From an uncultured Pseudomonadota bacterium (GTDB lineage Bacteria; Pseudomonadota; Gammaproteobacteria; Burkholderiales; Casimicrobiaceae), in contig CALFEY010000062.1 of assembly GCA_937958295.1 (NCBI GenBank), positions 1 to 28,416 of the forward strand: DNA of 28,416 bases, given 5' to 3'. The notes under the pieces are model-generated. The model worked only from the letters and a program-made list of their open reading frames with translations, had not been told where the DNA came from and did no database searches. How positions within the stretch are numbered: position 1 is the stretch's first letter; the number at the start of each line of letters is the position of its first letter. Position numbers and translations under genes: made by a program. This document shows, piece after piece, positions 1-8,202 of this stretch.

Positions 1-750
1 CAGGTTCGCATTGAAGTCCATCGAGATCACCGCCCCCGGCGGGCTGGCCAATCCGGCGCGCAGGAACAGTTGCTCGATGGCCATGCGCGTGTACGACCCC
101 TCAGGCGGGAGTACCCAGTCGTGGGCAGCGAGCTGCTCGAGCGTCGGCTTGCGGCGGCGCGCCAACGGATGCTGGCGGCCGCATACGAGCACCAGCGACT
201 CGTGACCCACGATGCGCTGCGCCACGCCGGGCGGCATCCTCCGGCGATCGCCCTGCGTGGGCAGGCGGCAGACGATCGCGTCGAAGCCGCCTGACTCGAG
301 CTGCGCCCAAAGATGGGGGACCGTGTCCTCGGTCAAGTGCACGCGGACGTTGGGGACGCGCTGGCGCAGCCGCTCGAGGGCCTGCGGCAGCGGATGCACC
401 AGCGTGAGGGCAAGAGCACCGATGCGCAGCTCGAGCACCCCTGGGTCGGCCACGGCGGCGAGCGCAGCGCCCACCTCGTGCCGGGCGACGCGCAGATGCA
501 TCAACGCGGCAATGCCGGCAGGCAGCAGGTGCACGCCACGCTGACCGCGCTGGCCGCGCGCCACGAGCGGGTGGCCAAAGGCCCCCTCGAGTGTGTGCAG
601 CGCCTGGGTGATCGCCGACTGCGTCACGTGCAGCCGCGCGGCGGCCCCGGTGAGCGATCCGAGCTCGTGGACGTGCTCCAGGAGCATGAGGTCGCGCAGT
701 CTCAGCTGCGCGACGCGCGCAGGAAGGGTGATCTGATCATGATTAGCCAT
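1..750 (-). CDS. LysR-family transcriptional regulator (3' end beyond window)
   Basis: The frame is open from an ATG at 750 to the left edge, giving 250 residues with no stop, so the C-terminus is missing. The N-terminus (about residues 18-75) is a LysR winged helix-turn-helix: LRDLMLLEHVHELGSLTGAA followed by ARLHVTQSAITQALHTLE, then FGHPLVARG. The rest resembles the start of the periplasmic-binding-like effector domain (LRIGALALTLVHPLPQALE and onward). It diverges from the Bug-type binding protein gene at 848 across a short AT-richer gap, the usual arrangement for a LysR regulator controlling its neighbour. The family normally represses itself and activates the divergent operon with a small-molecule co-inducer, here perhaps an organic acid or aromatic acid (inference). 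The effector cannot be read from the sequence. Confidence 0.92.
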   Translation of the reverse strand, partial: MANHDQITLPARVAQLRLRDLMLLEHVHELGSLTGAAARLHVTQSAITQALHTLEGAFGHPLVARGQRGQRGVHLLPAGIAALMHLRVARHEVGAALAAVADPGVLELRIGALALTLVHPLPQALERLRQRVPNVRVHLTEDTVPHLWAQLESGGFDAIVCRLPTQGDRRRMPPGVAQRIVGHESLVLVCGRQHPLARRRKPTLEQLAAHDWVLPPEGSYTRMAIEQLFLRAGLASPPGAVISMDFNANL

Positions 751-847
751 ACTGATCACTTGCTTAGGATAATTCAGTTTTACTTATGCCAGCAAGCGGC
801 TAGATTCATGCCAATTCGTGCGTGAGACACGACCCCGGAGGAATCGC
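751..847. promoter_or_regulatory. Divergent control region with LysR-type dyad
   Basis: This AT-richer gap separates the LysR gene from the divergent solute-binding protein gene. It holds an interrupted dyad ATAA-N11-TTAT (769-772 and 784-787), the kind of spaced palindrome LysR regulators bind. On the minus strand TTGCTG and TTATCC lie 17 bases apart around the same dyad, a plausible promoter for the regulator that its own binding would block. A GGAGG ribosome site at 837-841 fixes the start of the plus-strand gene at 848. The dyad is seen; its role is inferred. Confidence 0.45.
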
Positions 848-1855
848 ATGACCCCATGCCGTAGGAACGCTTTGCGCGTGCTCGCGCTCTCGCTCGGTGC
901 AGCGGGCCTCGCCCTGTCCCCGCTCGCACAGGGACAGTCAGCCGACTATCCAACCCGCCCCATCCGCATCGTGGTGCCCTTCGCCGCTGGCGGCGGCCCG
1001 GACGTGCTCACCCGCAAGATGGCGGTGAAGCTCGCCGACGTGCTCGGCAAGGGCACGGTCATCGTGGTGGACAACGTGGTGGGCGCGGGTGGCATTCTCG
1101 CGGCGCAGAGCGTCGCGCGAGCCGCTCCCGACGGCTACACCCTGCTGCTCGGCGCGTCGTCCCACGTGGTCCAGAAGGCGATGCAGCCGTCGGTGCAGTT
1201 CGATCCGTTGAAGGACTTCGCGCATGTGGCGCGGGTCACGTCGAGCCCGTCGGTGCTGGTGGTGTCGGCGGGCTCTGCGTACCAGTCGGTGGACGACCTC
1301 ATGGCCGCCGCCCGCAAGAGCCCCGGCAAGCTCAACTATGCCTCCGGCGGGGTGGGCAGCGCGGCCCACCTCGCGGCCGCGGCGTTGGTGCTGCAGGCCA
1401 AGGTCGACGTCGTGCACGTTCCCTACAAGGGCTCGGTGGAGATCGTGCCGTCCATCCTTGCCGGCGATACGCAGTTCGCCATCCCGATTGGATCCACGGC
1501 CATCCCACAGGTCAAGGGCGGCAAGGTGCGCGCGCTCGCGGTCACGAGCGCGCAGCGGATCCCGGCACTGCCCGACGTCCCTACGCTGGTCGAGATCTTC
1601 AAGACTCCCGACCTTGCCCTGGACGCCTGGTTCGGCATCTGGGCGCCGGCCGGCACGCCGGCCGCCGTCCTCGACACGCTCAACAAGGCGCTCGCCAGGA
1701 CATACGACGACCCCGTCTTAAGAGCGGACAGCGAAGCCATGGGGGCCTTCGTGACGCTCACGAGCTCGCCAGCGGAGTTCTCCCGCTTCGTCGAGGCGGA
1801 GACGCGCAAGTTCGAGAAGATCGTCAAGGCCGCCAACCTCACCGTGGACAAGTGA
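848..1855 (+). CDS. Bug/TctC-family tripartite tricarboxylate transporter substrate-binding protein
   Basis: This 335-residue secreted binding protein is close to the usual family length. Residues 1-30 form a signal peptide (MTPCRRNALR, a hydrophobic core, then PLAQGQS). The mature start YPTRPIRIVVPFAAGGGPDVLTR is the Bug-family signature, and the later VVHVPYKGS and VRALAVTSAQRIPALPDVPT are also characteristic. The start at 848 is chosen because GGAGG at 837-841 precedes it; an in-frame upstream start at 818 would lack a ribosome site and bury the signal peptide. Bug proteins capture small carboxylates in the periplasm. No TctA/TctB membrane subunits are in the window, as is common for the many orphan Bug proteins of Burkholderiales. 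The stop overlaps the start of the CoA-transferase gene, so the two are probably co-translated. Confidence 0.93.
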   Translation: MTPCRRNALRVLALSLGAAGLALSPLAQGQSADYPTRPIRIVVPFAAGGGPDVLTRKMAVKLADVLGKGTVIVVDNVVGAGGILAAQSVARAAPDGYTLLLGASSHVVQKAMQPSVQFDPLKDFAHVARVTSSPSVLVVSAGSAYQSVDDLMAAARKSPGKLNYASGGVGSAAHLAAAALVLQAKVDVVHVPYKGSVEIVPSILAGDTQFAIPIGSTAIPQVKGGKVRALAVTSAQRIPALPDVPTLVEIFKTPDLALDAWFGIWAPAGTPAAVLDTLNKALARTYDDPVLRADSEAMGAFVTLTSSPAEFSRFVEAETRKFEKIVKAANLTVDK

Positions 1856-2973
1856 TGCGGCCGTCTCCGCCGCTGCCGCGGGATGCCCTCCGCGGCATCC
1901 GCGTGCTCGACTTCAGCCACGTCATTGCCGGCCCCTTCGCCACCTTCTACCTGGCGCAGATGGGCGCCACGGTCACCAAGGTCGAAAAGCCGGGCGGGGG
2001 TGACGTGATGCGCCGCACGGCGGCCGGCGCGCGTGCCTTCACCGCGTTCAACGCGGGCAAGCACATGCGCGAGATCGACATCGCCACCGAGGCCGGCCGG
2101 GCGGAGGTGCGCGCCATCGCCCGCGACGCCGACGTGATGGTCGACAACTACCGTCCCGGCGTGCTGCGCAAGCACGGCCTCGGCTACGACGACATCAAGG
2201 CGATCAATCCGCGCATCGTCTACTGCGCGATCTCCGGCTACGGCTATGCCGATCCCGCCCGTTCGGCGTACGGTGCCTACGACCACGTGATCCAGGCGTT
2301 GACCGGCATGACGCTGCTGGCGGGCGAGGAGGGCGATCCGCCCGTGAAGACCGGCTTTCCCGTGGTCGACGCCGCGACCGGCATCATCGGTGCGCTGGCC
2401 ATTGTGGTCGCGCTGCGCGAGCGCGAGCGCACGGGCATGGGCGCGTTCCTGGACGTGAGCATGTGGGCAAGCGCCCTGCAGCTCATGTACCCGTTCACGT
2501 GCCAGACGCTCGCCTCGAACCGGGAGATCCCGCGCATCGGCAACAAGGGCTTTTCCGGCAGCCCGGCCGCGGACACCTTCGCGTGCCGCGACGGCTGGCT
2601 CGCTCTGGGCGCGAATACGCCTGCGCACGTGGCGAAGCTCATGGAAGTATTGCAGGTCGATCCGGAGGCGCGGGACGCACAGCTCGAGTCCTCACCCGAC
2701 GATGGGCCCGCCTTCGCCCGGGCACGCGACGCCAGCGCCTTCCGGACCCTGCTCTCCACAGTGCTCGCCCATCGCTCGGCGCGAGAGCTCGAACCGCAGC
2801 TGAACGCGTGCGGAGTGCCTGCCGCGCGAGTGCGCACGCTACGCGAGTTCACCCATGAGGCGGTCGAGAGCGGGTTGCTGCAGCCGGTGGAACTCGGTAC
2901 CGGCGAGGAGCGGGCGTTGGGACCCGGACTCGGCTGGACCGTGCTGCCCCTCCCGGGCGCGCCTCCGGCGTGA
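1855..2973 (+). CDS. CaiB/BaiF family (class III) CoA-transferase
   Basis: The 372-residue product moves CoA between organic acids in the cytoplasm. The N-terminus carries the family signature VLDFSHVIAGPFAT...LAQMGATVTKVEKPGGGD (residues 18-50). The catalytic aspartate that forms the acyl-anhydride is Asp172, in GFPVVDAATG. DNYRPGVLRKHGLGYDD and IVYCAISGYG are also typical. The ATG at 1855 overlaps the TGA of the preceding gene as TGATG, so translation is likely coupled; a GTG one codon upstream is in frame but less likely. Pairing with a Bug binding protein suggests an imported carboxylate is activated to its CoA thioester (inference). The actual substrate, such as a succinyl-, formyl- or aryl-type acid, cannot be told from sequence. 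Confidence 0.92.
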   Translation: MRPSPPLPRDALRGIRVLDFSHVIAGPFATFYLAQMGATVTKVEKPGGGDVMRRTAAGARAFTAFNAGKHMREIDIATEAGRAEVRAIARDADVMVDNYRPGVLRKHGLGYDDIKAINPRIVYCAISGYGYADPARSAYGAYDHVIQALTGMTLLAGEEGDPPVKTGFPVVDAATGIIGALAIVVALRERERTGMGAFLDVSMWASALQLMYPFTCQTLASNREIPRIGNKGFSGSPAADTFACRDGWLALGANTPAHVAKLMEVLQVDPEARDAQLESSPDDGPAFARARDASAFRTLLSTVLAHRSARELEPQLNACGVPAARVRTLREFTHEAVESGLLQPVELGTGEERALGPGLGWTVLPLPGAPPA

Positions 2974-3025
2974 AGCCGCTCAGGCGTCGCGCACGGCGCA
3001 ACGCTGCCGCGGGTAACGGGGCGAG

Positions 3026-3047
3026 GCAGCGGACGGCTGTCCGTTGC
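3026..3047. terminator. Hairpin between convergent genes
   Basis: A nine-pair stem (one G-T pair) closes on a GGCT loop in the 82-base gap between the convergent CoA-transferase and MscS genes. There is no T-run on either side, so this is a terminator-like structure and not a standard intrinsic terminator. Confidence 0.35.
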
Positions 3048-3055
3048 GGGTCGCG

Positions 3056-4714
3056 TCACTTCAAGGCGGTCGTCGCCGGCGTATCGCGTGCCGGCGCCTC
3101 GAACCAGCGTTCCGGCGGCACGATCTTCGGCGCGTCGGGGTCGCCCTCGTAGCCCGGGGACATGATCTGCACGCCATACTTATTGAACACGTCGAGCACC
3201 TGCGCGTGCACGTGGCTGATCAGTTCCACGCGGGGACGCGCCGCGGTGGGAGCGCCGTAGCAAACGAGCGTGTACTCGACGTAGAAATCAGACAGCGCAA
3301 GTTGATAGACGCGTGGTCGGGGCTCGCGCAGGACGTCGGGCGTGGCCGCTGCGGCCTCGAGGAGCATGGCATGCACTTGCCGCCACGGCGTGTCGTATCC
3401 GATCGTCACCTTTACTTCGGCCACGAAACCTTCACCGAAGCCCGTGCGCGAGTAGTTCATCGTGACGGCGCCGAGCACCAGCGCACTCGGCAAAGTGAGC
3501 TCCACGCCCATTCCTGTCCGGATGCGAGTGGCAAACATCGTCAACTCGACCACCGTCCCCTCGTGCTCGCCCACGCGCACGTACTCGCCTGGCCGCAGCG
3601 CCCGGGTGTACATGAGGATGATGCCGCTCGCTCCCTGGCCGATGACGTTCGACGCGCCGAGCGACACCATGAGGCCGATGAGCACCGATAGCCCCCTGAA
3701 GGCGTCGGTATCGGAACCCGGCAGGTACGGATAGGCCATGGCCAGCGCAAAGGCCCAGATCACGATCACCGCCAGCCGCCGGGTCGGCCGGGCGGTGTCC
3801 GCATCCAGCCAGCCGACCTGAACGCGGCCTGCCTGCACGCGCTGCAGGAAGGCATCGACCACCCGTGCCAGCCCCCGCGCGAGCAGAAAGATCACCACCG
3901 CGATGACGAGGCCGGGGATGGCCTGGGCGATGCCCACCAGAATTGTCTGGAACACATCGATCAGAAACTCCGTCAGCCGCTCGCCCCAGGGACGCGTATA
4001 CGGAAAACGTGCCAGCACGTAGCCGAGCCACTGGTAGACGGCGAGCAGCAGCGCGATCCAGAACACGAGGCCCACGCATCGCCGCGCCCACACCAGCACC
4101 CTGTCGCCCTCGAGGATGCGCACGCCGCCAACGCGCATCCGCTCGGTGCGCTCGGCGGCCTCGCGGACGATCCGCCGCTCCACCGCCCCGCGCAACCGCG
4201 CGAGCCCCCACAGGACGAGCAGGAGTATTGCCGTGGCAACGAGGGCGTGACCTCCCGCCACGGCGAGCGCGTGAAGATCGCGCGCTTCTCGGGTTTCCGC
4301 GATAACCCGATCCAGCGAACGGGCGGCGCGCCGCGCCGCCTCTAGCGTGACCGCCGGATCCGGCTCCCCGGTGTCGCCCGGGGTGACCACGAAGGCGAGC
4401 GTGCCACCCAGCCGGACGATGGCCCCTTGCGGCGCGGCCTCGACGCTGGTCTCGAGCACGCCGCCCGCGTCGAGTGCCTCCAGGATGCGCTCGGTCGCGA
4501 CACGGGCGCGTTCCTCGGGGCTGATCCCGAGAAAAGAGGCCCGAAACTCGAAGATCTTGCGGTTGAAGATCGCCAGCGTCTCGGACGGTGCCTTCGACCC
4601 GCTGGCAATCGCTGCGGCCGCGCGCGACGGCGTGGCTGCAGCGGGCACGACGGTCTGCGCGGCCGGCACCTGCGCTGCGAGCAGGGCGAAGCCGAGCAGG
4701 AGGCAGCCCAGCAT
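3056..4714 (-). CDS. MscS-family mechanosensitive ion channel with periplasmic N-terminal domain
   Basis: The 552-residue protein has a signal-like hydrophobic start (MLGCLLLGFALLAAQVPAAQ) and a periplasmic region to about residue 150. Hydrophobic segments lie near 153-172, 213-232, 258-279, 314-332 and the pore-lining 341-360. The pore helix and beta domain are MscS-like: GLSVLIGLMVSLGASNVIGQ, then GIILMYTRALRPGEYVRVGEHEGTVVELTMFATRIRT, and a C-terminal VYQLALSDFYVEYTLVCY. It is larger than the minimal E. coli MscS, closer to the YbdG/YjeP-like group. MscS channels release solutes under hypo-osmotic shock. The reading frame is open much further upstream, but ATG 4714 is the only start that gives a signal sequence. 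It is the last gene of a five-gene minus-strand operon, 74 bases after the DUF202 gene. Confidence 0.88.
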   Translation of the reverse strand: MLGCLLLGFALLAAQVPAAQTVVPAAATPSRAAAAIASGSKAPSETLAIFNRKIFEFRASFLGISPEERARVATERILEALDAGGVLETSVEAAPQGAIVRLGGTLAFVVTPGDTGEPDPAVTLEAARRAARSLDRVIAETREARDLHALAVAGGHALVATAILLLVLWGLARLRGAVERRIVREAAERTERMRVGGVRILEGDRVLVWARRCVGLVFWIALLLAVYQWLGYVLARFPYTRPWGERLTEFLIDVFQTILVGIAQAIPGLVIAVVIFLLARGLARVVDAFLQRVQAGRVQVGWLDADTARPTRRLAVIVIWAFALAMAYPYLPGSDTDAFRGLSVLIGLMVSLGASNVIGQGASGIILMYTRALRPGEYVRVGEHEGTVVELTMFATRIRTGMGVELTLPSALVLGAVTMNYSRTGFGEGFVAEVKVTIGYDTPWRQVHAMLLEAAAATPDVLREPRPRVYQLALSDFYVEYTLVCYGAPTAARPRVELISHVHAQVLDVFNKYGVQIMSPGYEGDPDAPKIVPPERWFEAPARDTPATTALK

Positions 4715-4788
4715 GCCGCGAACGGCGGCGCCGAGGGCATGCCCAGGAGCCTGCGGCCCGAGGCTCGCCGCGTGACAGGCCGCGGATT

Positions 4789-5277
4789 TCAATCGAAGGG
4801 GCCCACGTGGAAGATCATGCTGGCGATGGCCATGATCCCGAGCACCAGAAGGATCACCGCCATCCCGAGCGTCATCGAGTACGGGTAGCCGCTGCGCCCG
4901 TGAATGAGGCCCTGGTTCGTCATGTCGGCACGCTCGCGGCGCAGTTCGAGCATGAAGGTGACGTGATAGCCGATGCCGACCACCAGCGAGAGGATGCCCA
5001 GCGCCACGAGCGCGGTGCCGAAGTGCACCGGGGCATTGCTCGCCGCCACGAGGTTCGCATCCTGGGCCTTCCGGAACACCTGGAAGATCGTGAATCCGAA
5101 GCCGATGAGCGAGAGCGCCGTCCTGATGACGGACATGAGCGTCCGGTCGGCACTCATGCGCGTGCGCTGGAACGACATCCCGGTCCGGCGGGCCGAAAGC
5201 TCCGTGGAGACCTGCTCCGAGCTCCAAGCCACCGGCGTGCGCAGGCGGCTGTTGGCGCCCTCATCGTGACTTTGCAT
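4789..5277 (-). CDS. DUF202 family inner-membrane protein (YidH-like)
   Basis: The 162-residue protein has the repeated arginine-threonine pattern of DUF202 before the first helix: RRTGMSFQRTRMSADRTLMSVIRTALSLIGFGFTIFQVF. Two further hydrophobic segments follow, ALVALGILSLVVGIGYHVTFM and MTLGMAVILLVLGIMAIASMIF. DUF202 proteins are small polytopic membrane proteins of unknown function. The ATG at 5277 is preceded by GGAGG with five-base spacing; a GTG at 5289 overlaps that ribosome site and is rejected. The start overlaps the end of the DUF1622 gene by 17 bases, which indicates co-translation. Being between a small membrane protein and a mechanosensitive channel suggests an envelope role (inference). 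Confidence 0.85.
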   Translation of the reverse strand: MQSHDEGANSRLRTPVAWSSEQVSTELSARRTGMSFQRTRMSADRTLMSVIRTALSLIGFGFTIFQVFRKAQDANLVAASNAPVHFGTALVALGILSLVVGIGYHVTFMLELRRERADMTNQGLIHGRSGYPYSMTLGMAVILLVLGIMAIASMIFHVGPFD

Positions 5278-5632
5278 CGTGGCCTCCACTGCGCCGCGAC
5301 TCCGCCTCGATGTCGCGATCCAGGAAAAAGGTGAGGAAGGTGCGGATGCCCGCGATGGCCGCGAGCTGGCCGATGTCCTCCCAGCTCGGCGCGACGGTGG
5401 TACGCACGATGTCGGCAGCCAGCTGGAAGGTCAGGCCGGCCACGAGCCAGTGCGCGTAGTTGAGCCACACGGCACGGCGGGCCGCATTGCGCTCGTCGTG
5501 AACGAACTGGAGGCGGATGATGCCCATCAGCGCCTCGATGGAGCCGACGGCGATCACCAGCAGTGCCACTCCCTCGACGCCGAGCGCAACGTAGTTAGCC
5601 ACTGCCTGCAATGCAGCCTCCGGGGCGGCCAT
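5261..5632 (-). CDS. DUF1622 family small membrane protein
   Basis: The 123-residue protein has three hydrophobic segments: VALGVEGVALLVIAVGSIEALMGIIRL, LNYAHWLVAGLTFQLAADIV and IAGIRTFLTFFLDRDIEAE. The pattern of an N-terminal helix, an Arg-rich loop (HDERNAARRAVWLNYAHWL) and a final R-TFL-FFLDRD-E motif is that of DUF1622, a family without known function. It starts three bases after the stop of the BASS carrier gene and overlaps the DUF202 gene by 17 bases, so it is firmly inside the operon. DUF1622 and DUF202 genes may form a functional pair here; no enzymatic motif is visible. Confidence 0.82.
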   Translation of the reverse strand: MAAPEAALQAVANYVALGVEGVALLVIAVGSIEALMGIIRLQFVHDERNAARRAVWLNYAHWLVAGLTFQLAADIVRTTVAPSWEDIGQLAAIAGIRTFLTFFLDRDIEAESRRSGGHDAKSR

Positions 5633-5635
5633 GCT

Positions 5636-6508
5636 TCAAGTCCCGCGGGATGCACGCAGCTCGGCGGCGACGCGGCTTCGCTCCCAGCGCACGAACGGAA
5701 TGCAAAGCACCAAGCTTGCGAGCAGGTACAGGAGCAGGGTTCCGACGAAGGCCTGCCCAGGGAAGTTCGCGGCCGCCACGGCGAGCGCGATGCCTGGATG
5801 GCGGCATGCCGTGGCAAGGCCCAAGACGGCGGCATGGTCCGCCTTGCGAGCGGCGAGCAGATGGCCCAGGAGCAGACCCGTGCAAATGAAGGCGACCACC
5901 GCCAGGAACGTTCCGCCGTCGGCGGCCTGTCCGATCGCGCGCCAGTTGCCCGCGAGGAGCACCAGCGCGCCTGCGATCAGCAGGCCGTTGGCGCTCCAGC
6001 GCACCGGCGCCTCGATCAGCTTCGACACCGATGGCAGGAGGCCCGTCAGAAGCAACCCCGCAAGCAGGGGGCACACCACGAGGATCCCCACGATCTTTGC
6101 CACCGCGAGCGGCGAGATGGCGAGCGAACGGTCGAACACATGTTGCAGCACGCCCAGCGCAAGCGGCACGGCCACGATGGCTGCGACGCCGAGCACCAGC
6201 ATCAGCGCGACTCCGTAGGATGCGTGACCACCCGCCTTGGTCTCGCGTTTGAGCAACAGCGGCGGCACGGGCGAGATGGCGAGGGCCACGAGGATCACCT
6301 CGGTCGCCTGCGGCAGGTCGACGATCTTGATCGCCGCAACCACCAGCACCGGCATCACGACCAGGACGGACAGGAACGAGCGTAGCGCGAGCCCCGGCCT
6401 CTGAAAAAGATAGAGGACGTCTTCCCGGGTGGCCTTCAGCCCGTAGCCGAACACCGTGGCGAAGATCGCCACCTGCAAGGCGAGAACGGTGAGGGCCTTG
6501 GCGTCCAT
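5636..6508 (-). CDS. Bile acid:sodium symporter (BASS/SBF-like) family carrier
   Basis: The product is about 290 residues with roughly nine to ten hydrophobic segments. Family hallmarks are FGYGLKATREDVLYLFQRPGL near the start, VALAISPVPPLLLKRE in the middle, and the conserved ATACRHPGIALAVAAANFP (core-domain crossover region) near the end. BASS carriers move organic anions such as bile acids, sulfated steroids, pantoate or keto acids with sodium. The start is uncertain: ATG 6508 gives the usual short N-terminus, while ATG 6529 and TTG 6550 are in frame. None has a strong ribosome site. It lies directly downstream of a cytosolic sulfatase gene and upstream of two small membrane proteins. Import of an intact sulfate ester for cytosolic cleavage is an attractive inference, not a demonstrated function. 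Confidence 0.82.
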   Translation of the reverse strand: MDAKALTVLALQVAIFATVFGYGLKATREDVLYLFQRPGLALRSFLSVLVVMPVLVVAAIKIVDLPQATEVILVALAISPVPPLLLKRETKAGGHASYGVALMLVLGVAAIVAVPLALGVLQHVFDRSLAISPLAVAKIVGILVVCPLLAGLLLTGLLPSVSKLIEAPVRWSANGLLIAGALVLLAGNWRAIGQAADGGTFLAVVAFICTGLLLGHLLAARKADHAAVLGLATACRHPGIALAVAAANFPGQAFVGTLLLYLLASLVLCIPFVRWERSRVAAELRASRGT

Positions 6509-6571
6509 CGTACGGTGGTGTTGGACCATCCGCGGCACCGCGCCGGCCAATGCCGACGCGGGGGCGGCCTG

Positions 6572-8083
6572 TCATCGATGCGCGCTGGCAGCCTCGGTCA
6601 TCTTCTGCATGACTTGGTCGACGCCGAAACTCGCCGCCTTCTGCCTCGGGGGATAGTCCTTGAAGGACTTGAGGAAGTCGCCCACTCCGGCCTGCGCCGG
6701 CACCAGGATGAACACATGGTCGAGCAACCAGTCGTAATAGGTGTTCGACGTGATGTCCGCGCGCTCGTACGGATCGGTGCGCAGGTTGAATATCTTGGGC
6801 ACGCGGAGCGTGACGAGCGGCTCAGCCCAGATTCGCAGCGTGCCCGCGACCCGTTGCTCCATGAACACGACCTTCCAGTTGTCAAACCGCAGGCAGGCGA
6901 GGTCCCCGTCGTCGGTGAAGTAGAAGAAGCCCTTCCGGTCGGATTTCTTCGCCTTGCCGGATAGGTAAGGTATGAGGTTGAAGCCATCGAGGTGTACCTT
7001 GAAGGTCTTCCCGTTGGCCTTGTGTCCCTTGAGCAGCTTGGACTTGACCTCGGGATCGCCCGCGGCAGCCACGATCGTGGGCAGCCAGTCGAGGTGACTC
7101 ACGATCTCGTTACTGACGGTACCCGGCTTCACCACCCCCGGCCAGCGCACGAGGCAGGGCACGCGATAGGCGCCTTCCCAATTGGAGTTCTTCTCGTTGC
7201 GGAAGGGCGTCATGCCGGCGTCGGGCCAGGAGTTCATGTGCGGCCCGTTGTCCGTGCTGTACATGACCATCGTGTTGTCCGCGATACCGAGCTCGTCGAG
7301 GAGTGCGAGCATCTCGCCGATGTGCTTGTCGTGCTCGATCATGCAATCGTGATACTCGGACTGCCACCGCCCCGCTTGGCCGCGAATGCGGTCCTCGATA
7401 TGCGTGCGGAAGTGCATGTGCGTGGTGTTGAACCACACGAAGAACGGCTTGCCCGACTTGTGCGCCTTCTTGATGAAGGCCTTGGCGGCAGCGAGGAACT
7501 CTGTATCCGCGGTCTTCATGCGCTCCTTGGTCAGCGGACCCGTGTTCTCGATCTTCTGGCCGCCCTTGCCGTCCGACCAGCAATGCATCACCCCGCGCGG
7601 CCCGTAGTTCTTGCGGAAATTGGGGAACTCCTTGGCATCGGGATAGTCGGGAAGCTCGGGCTCTTCCTCGGCATTGAGGTGATAGAGGTTGCCGAAGAAC
7701 TCGTCGAAGCCGTGCATCGTGGGCAAATGCTCGTCGCGGTCGCCGAAATGGTTCTTCCCGAACTGCCCGGTAACGTAGCCCAGCGGCTTCAGAAGCTCGG
7801 GAATGTTGGGATCTTCCGCCCGCATGCCGAGCTCGGCGCCGGGCAGGCCCACCTTGGTGAGACCGGTACGCAGCCCGCACTGGCCGGTGATGAACGACGC
7901 GCGTCCAGCGGTACAGCTTTGCTCGCCGTAGTAGTCGGTGAACGTGACACCCTGTTCCCCGATGCTGTCGATGTTGGGGGTGCGATACCCCATCAAGCCC
8001 TTCGTGAAGATGCTGAGATTCGACTGACCGATGTCGTCTCCCCAAAGGATCAGGAAGTTCGGCTGCTGCTTCTTGCCCGCCAC
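6572..8083 (-). CDS. Arylsulfatase (type I, formylglycine-dependent), cytosolic
   Basis: The 503-residue enzyme belongs to the alkaline phosphatase-like sulfatases that hydrolyse sulfate esters. The active-site motif is C-T-A-G-R with Cys57 as the residue converted to formylglycine, matching the C-x-A/P-x-R rule. Calcium ligands are visible as the Asp pair in WGDDIGQ (16-17) and the Asp-Asn of YSTDNGPH. FGKNHFGDRDEHLPTMHGFDEFFGNLYHL is the usual second conserved block, and DPYERADIT lies near the end. There is no signal peptide, so the enzyme should act in the cytoplasm. The start is a GTG at 8083 with AAAGGAG upstream. It is the first gene of the operon ending in the MscS channel. The maturase that forms formylglycine is not in the window. 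Substrate is unknown. Confidence 0.95.
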   Translation of the reverse strand: MAGKKQQPNFLILWGDDIGQSNLSIFTKGLMGYRTPNIDSIGEQGVTFTDYYGEQSCTAGRASFITGQCGLRTGLTKVGLPGAELGMRAEDPNIPELLKPLGYVTGQFGKNHFGDRDEHLPTMHGFDEFFGNLYHLNAEEEPELPDYPDAKEFPNFRKNYGPRGVMHCWSDGKGGQKIENTGPLTKERMKTADTEFLAAAKAFIKKAHKSGKPFFVWFNTTHMHFRTHIEDRIRGQAGRWQSEYHDCMIEHDKHIGEMLALLDELGIADNTMVMYSTDNGPHMNSWPDAGMTPFRNEKNSNWEGAYRVPCLVRWPGVVKPGTVSNEIVSHLDWLPTIVAAAGDPEVKSKLLKGHKANGKTFKVHLDGFNLIPYLSGKAKKSDRKGFFYFTDDGDLACLRFDNWKVVFMEQRVAGTLRIWAEPLVTLRVPKIFNLRTDPYERADITSNTYYDWLLDHVFILVPAQAGVGDFLKSFKDYPPRQKAASFGVDQVMQKMTEAASAHR

Positions 8084-8202
8084 GTTGATCTCCTTTATGC
8101 GCTTGCCGAGCGCTCCGATGCGACTGCAAGTTTTACCGAGCGCAATGGTGGCGTGTAACTGCCCTTTGGTTCAGTTCCCGCGGTGCCCTGCCCCGCCCGA
8201 TG
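8084..8202 (-). promoter_or_regulatory. Upstream region of the sulfatase operon
   Basis: This 119-base gap separates the lone receiver gene from the sulfatase gene on the same strand and must hold the operon promoter if the two are not co-transcribed. A TAAAAC hexamer sits at about 8131-8136 on the minus strand but no good -35 element precedes it at 17 bases. I see no clear operator. The AAAGGAG ribosome site just before GTG 8083 is strong. Confidence 0.3.

Noticed and set aside
4715..5227. N-terminal extension of the MscS gene by about 170 codons
   Set aside because: It overlaps the DUF202 gene in another frame and encodes low-complexity His/Arg-rich sequence; the signal peptide begins at 4714.
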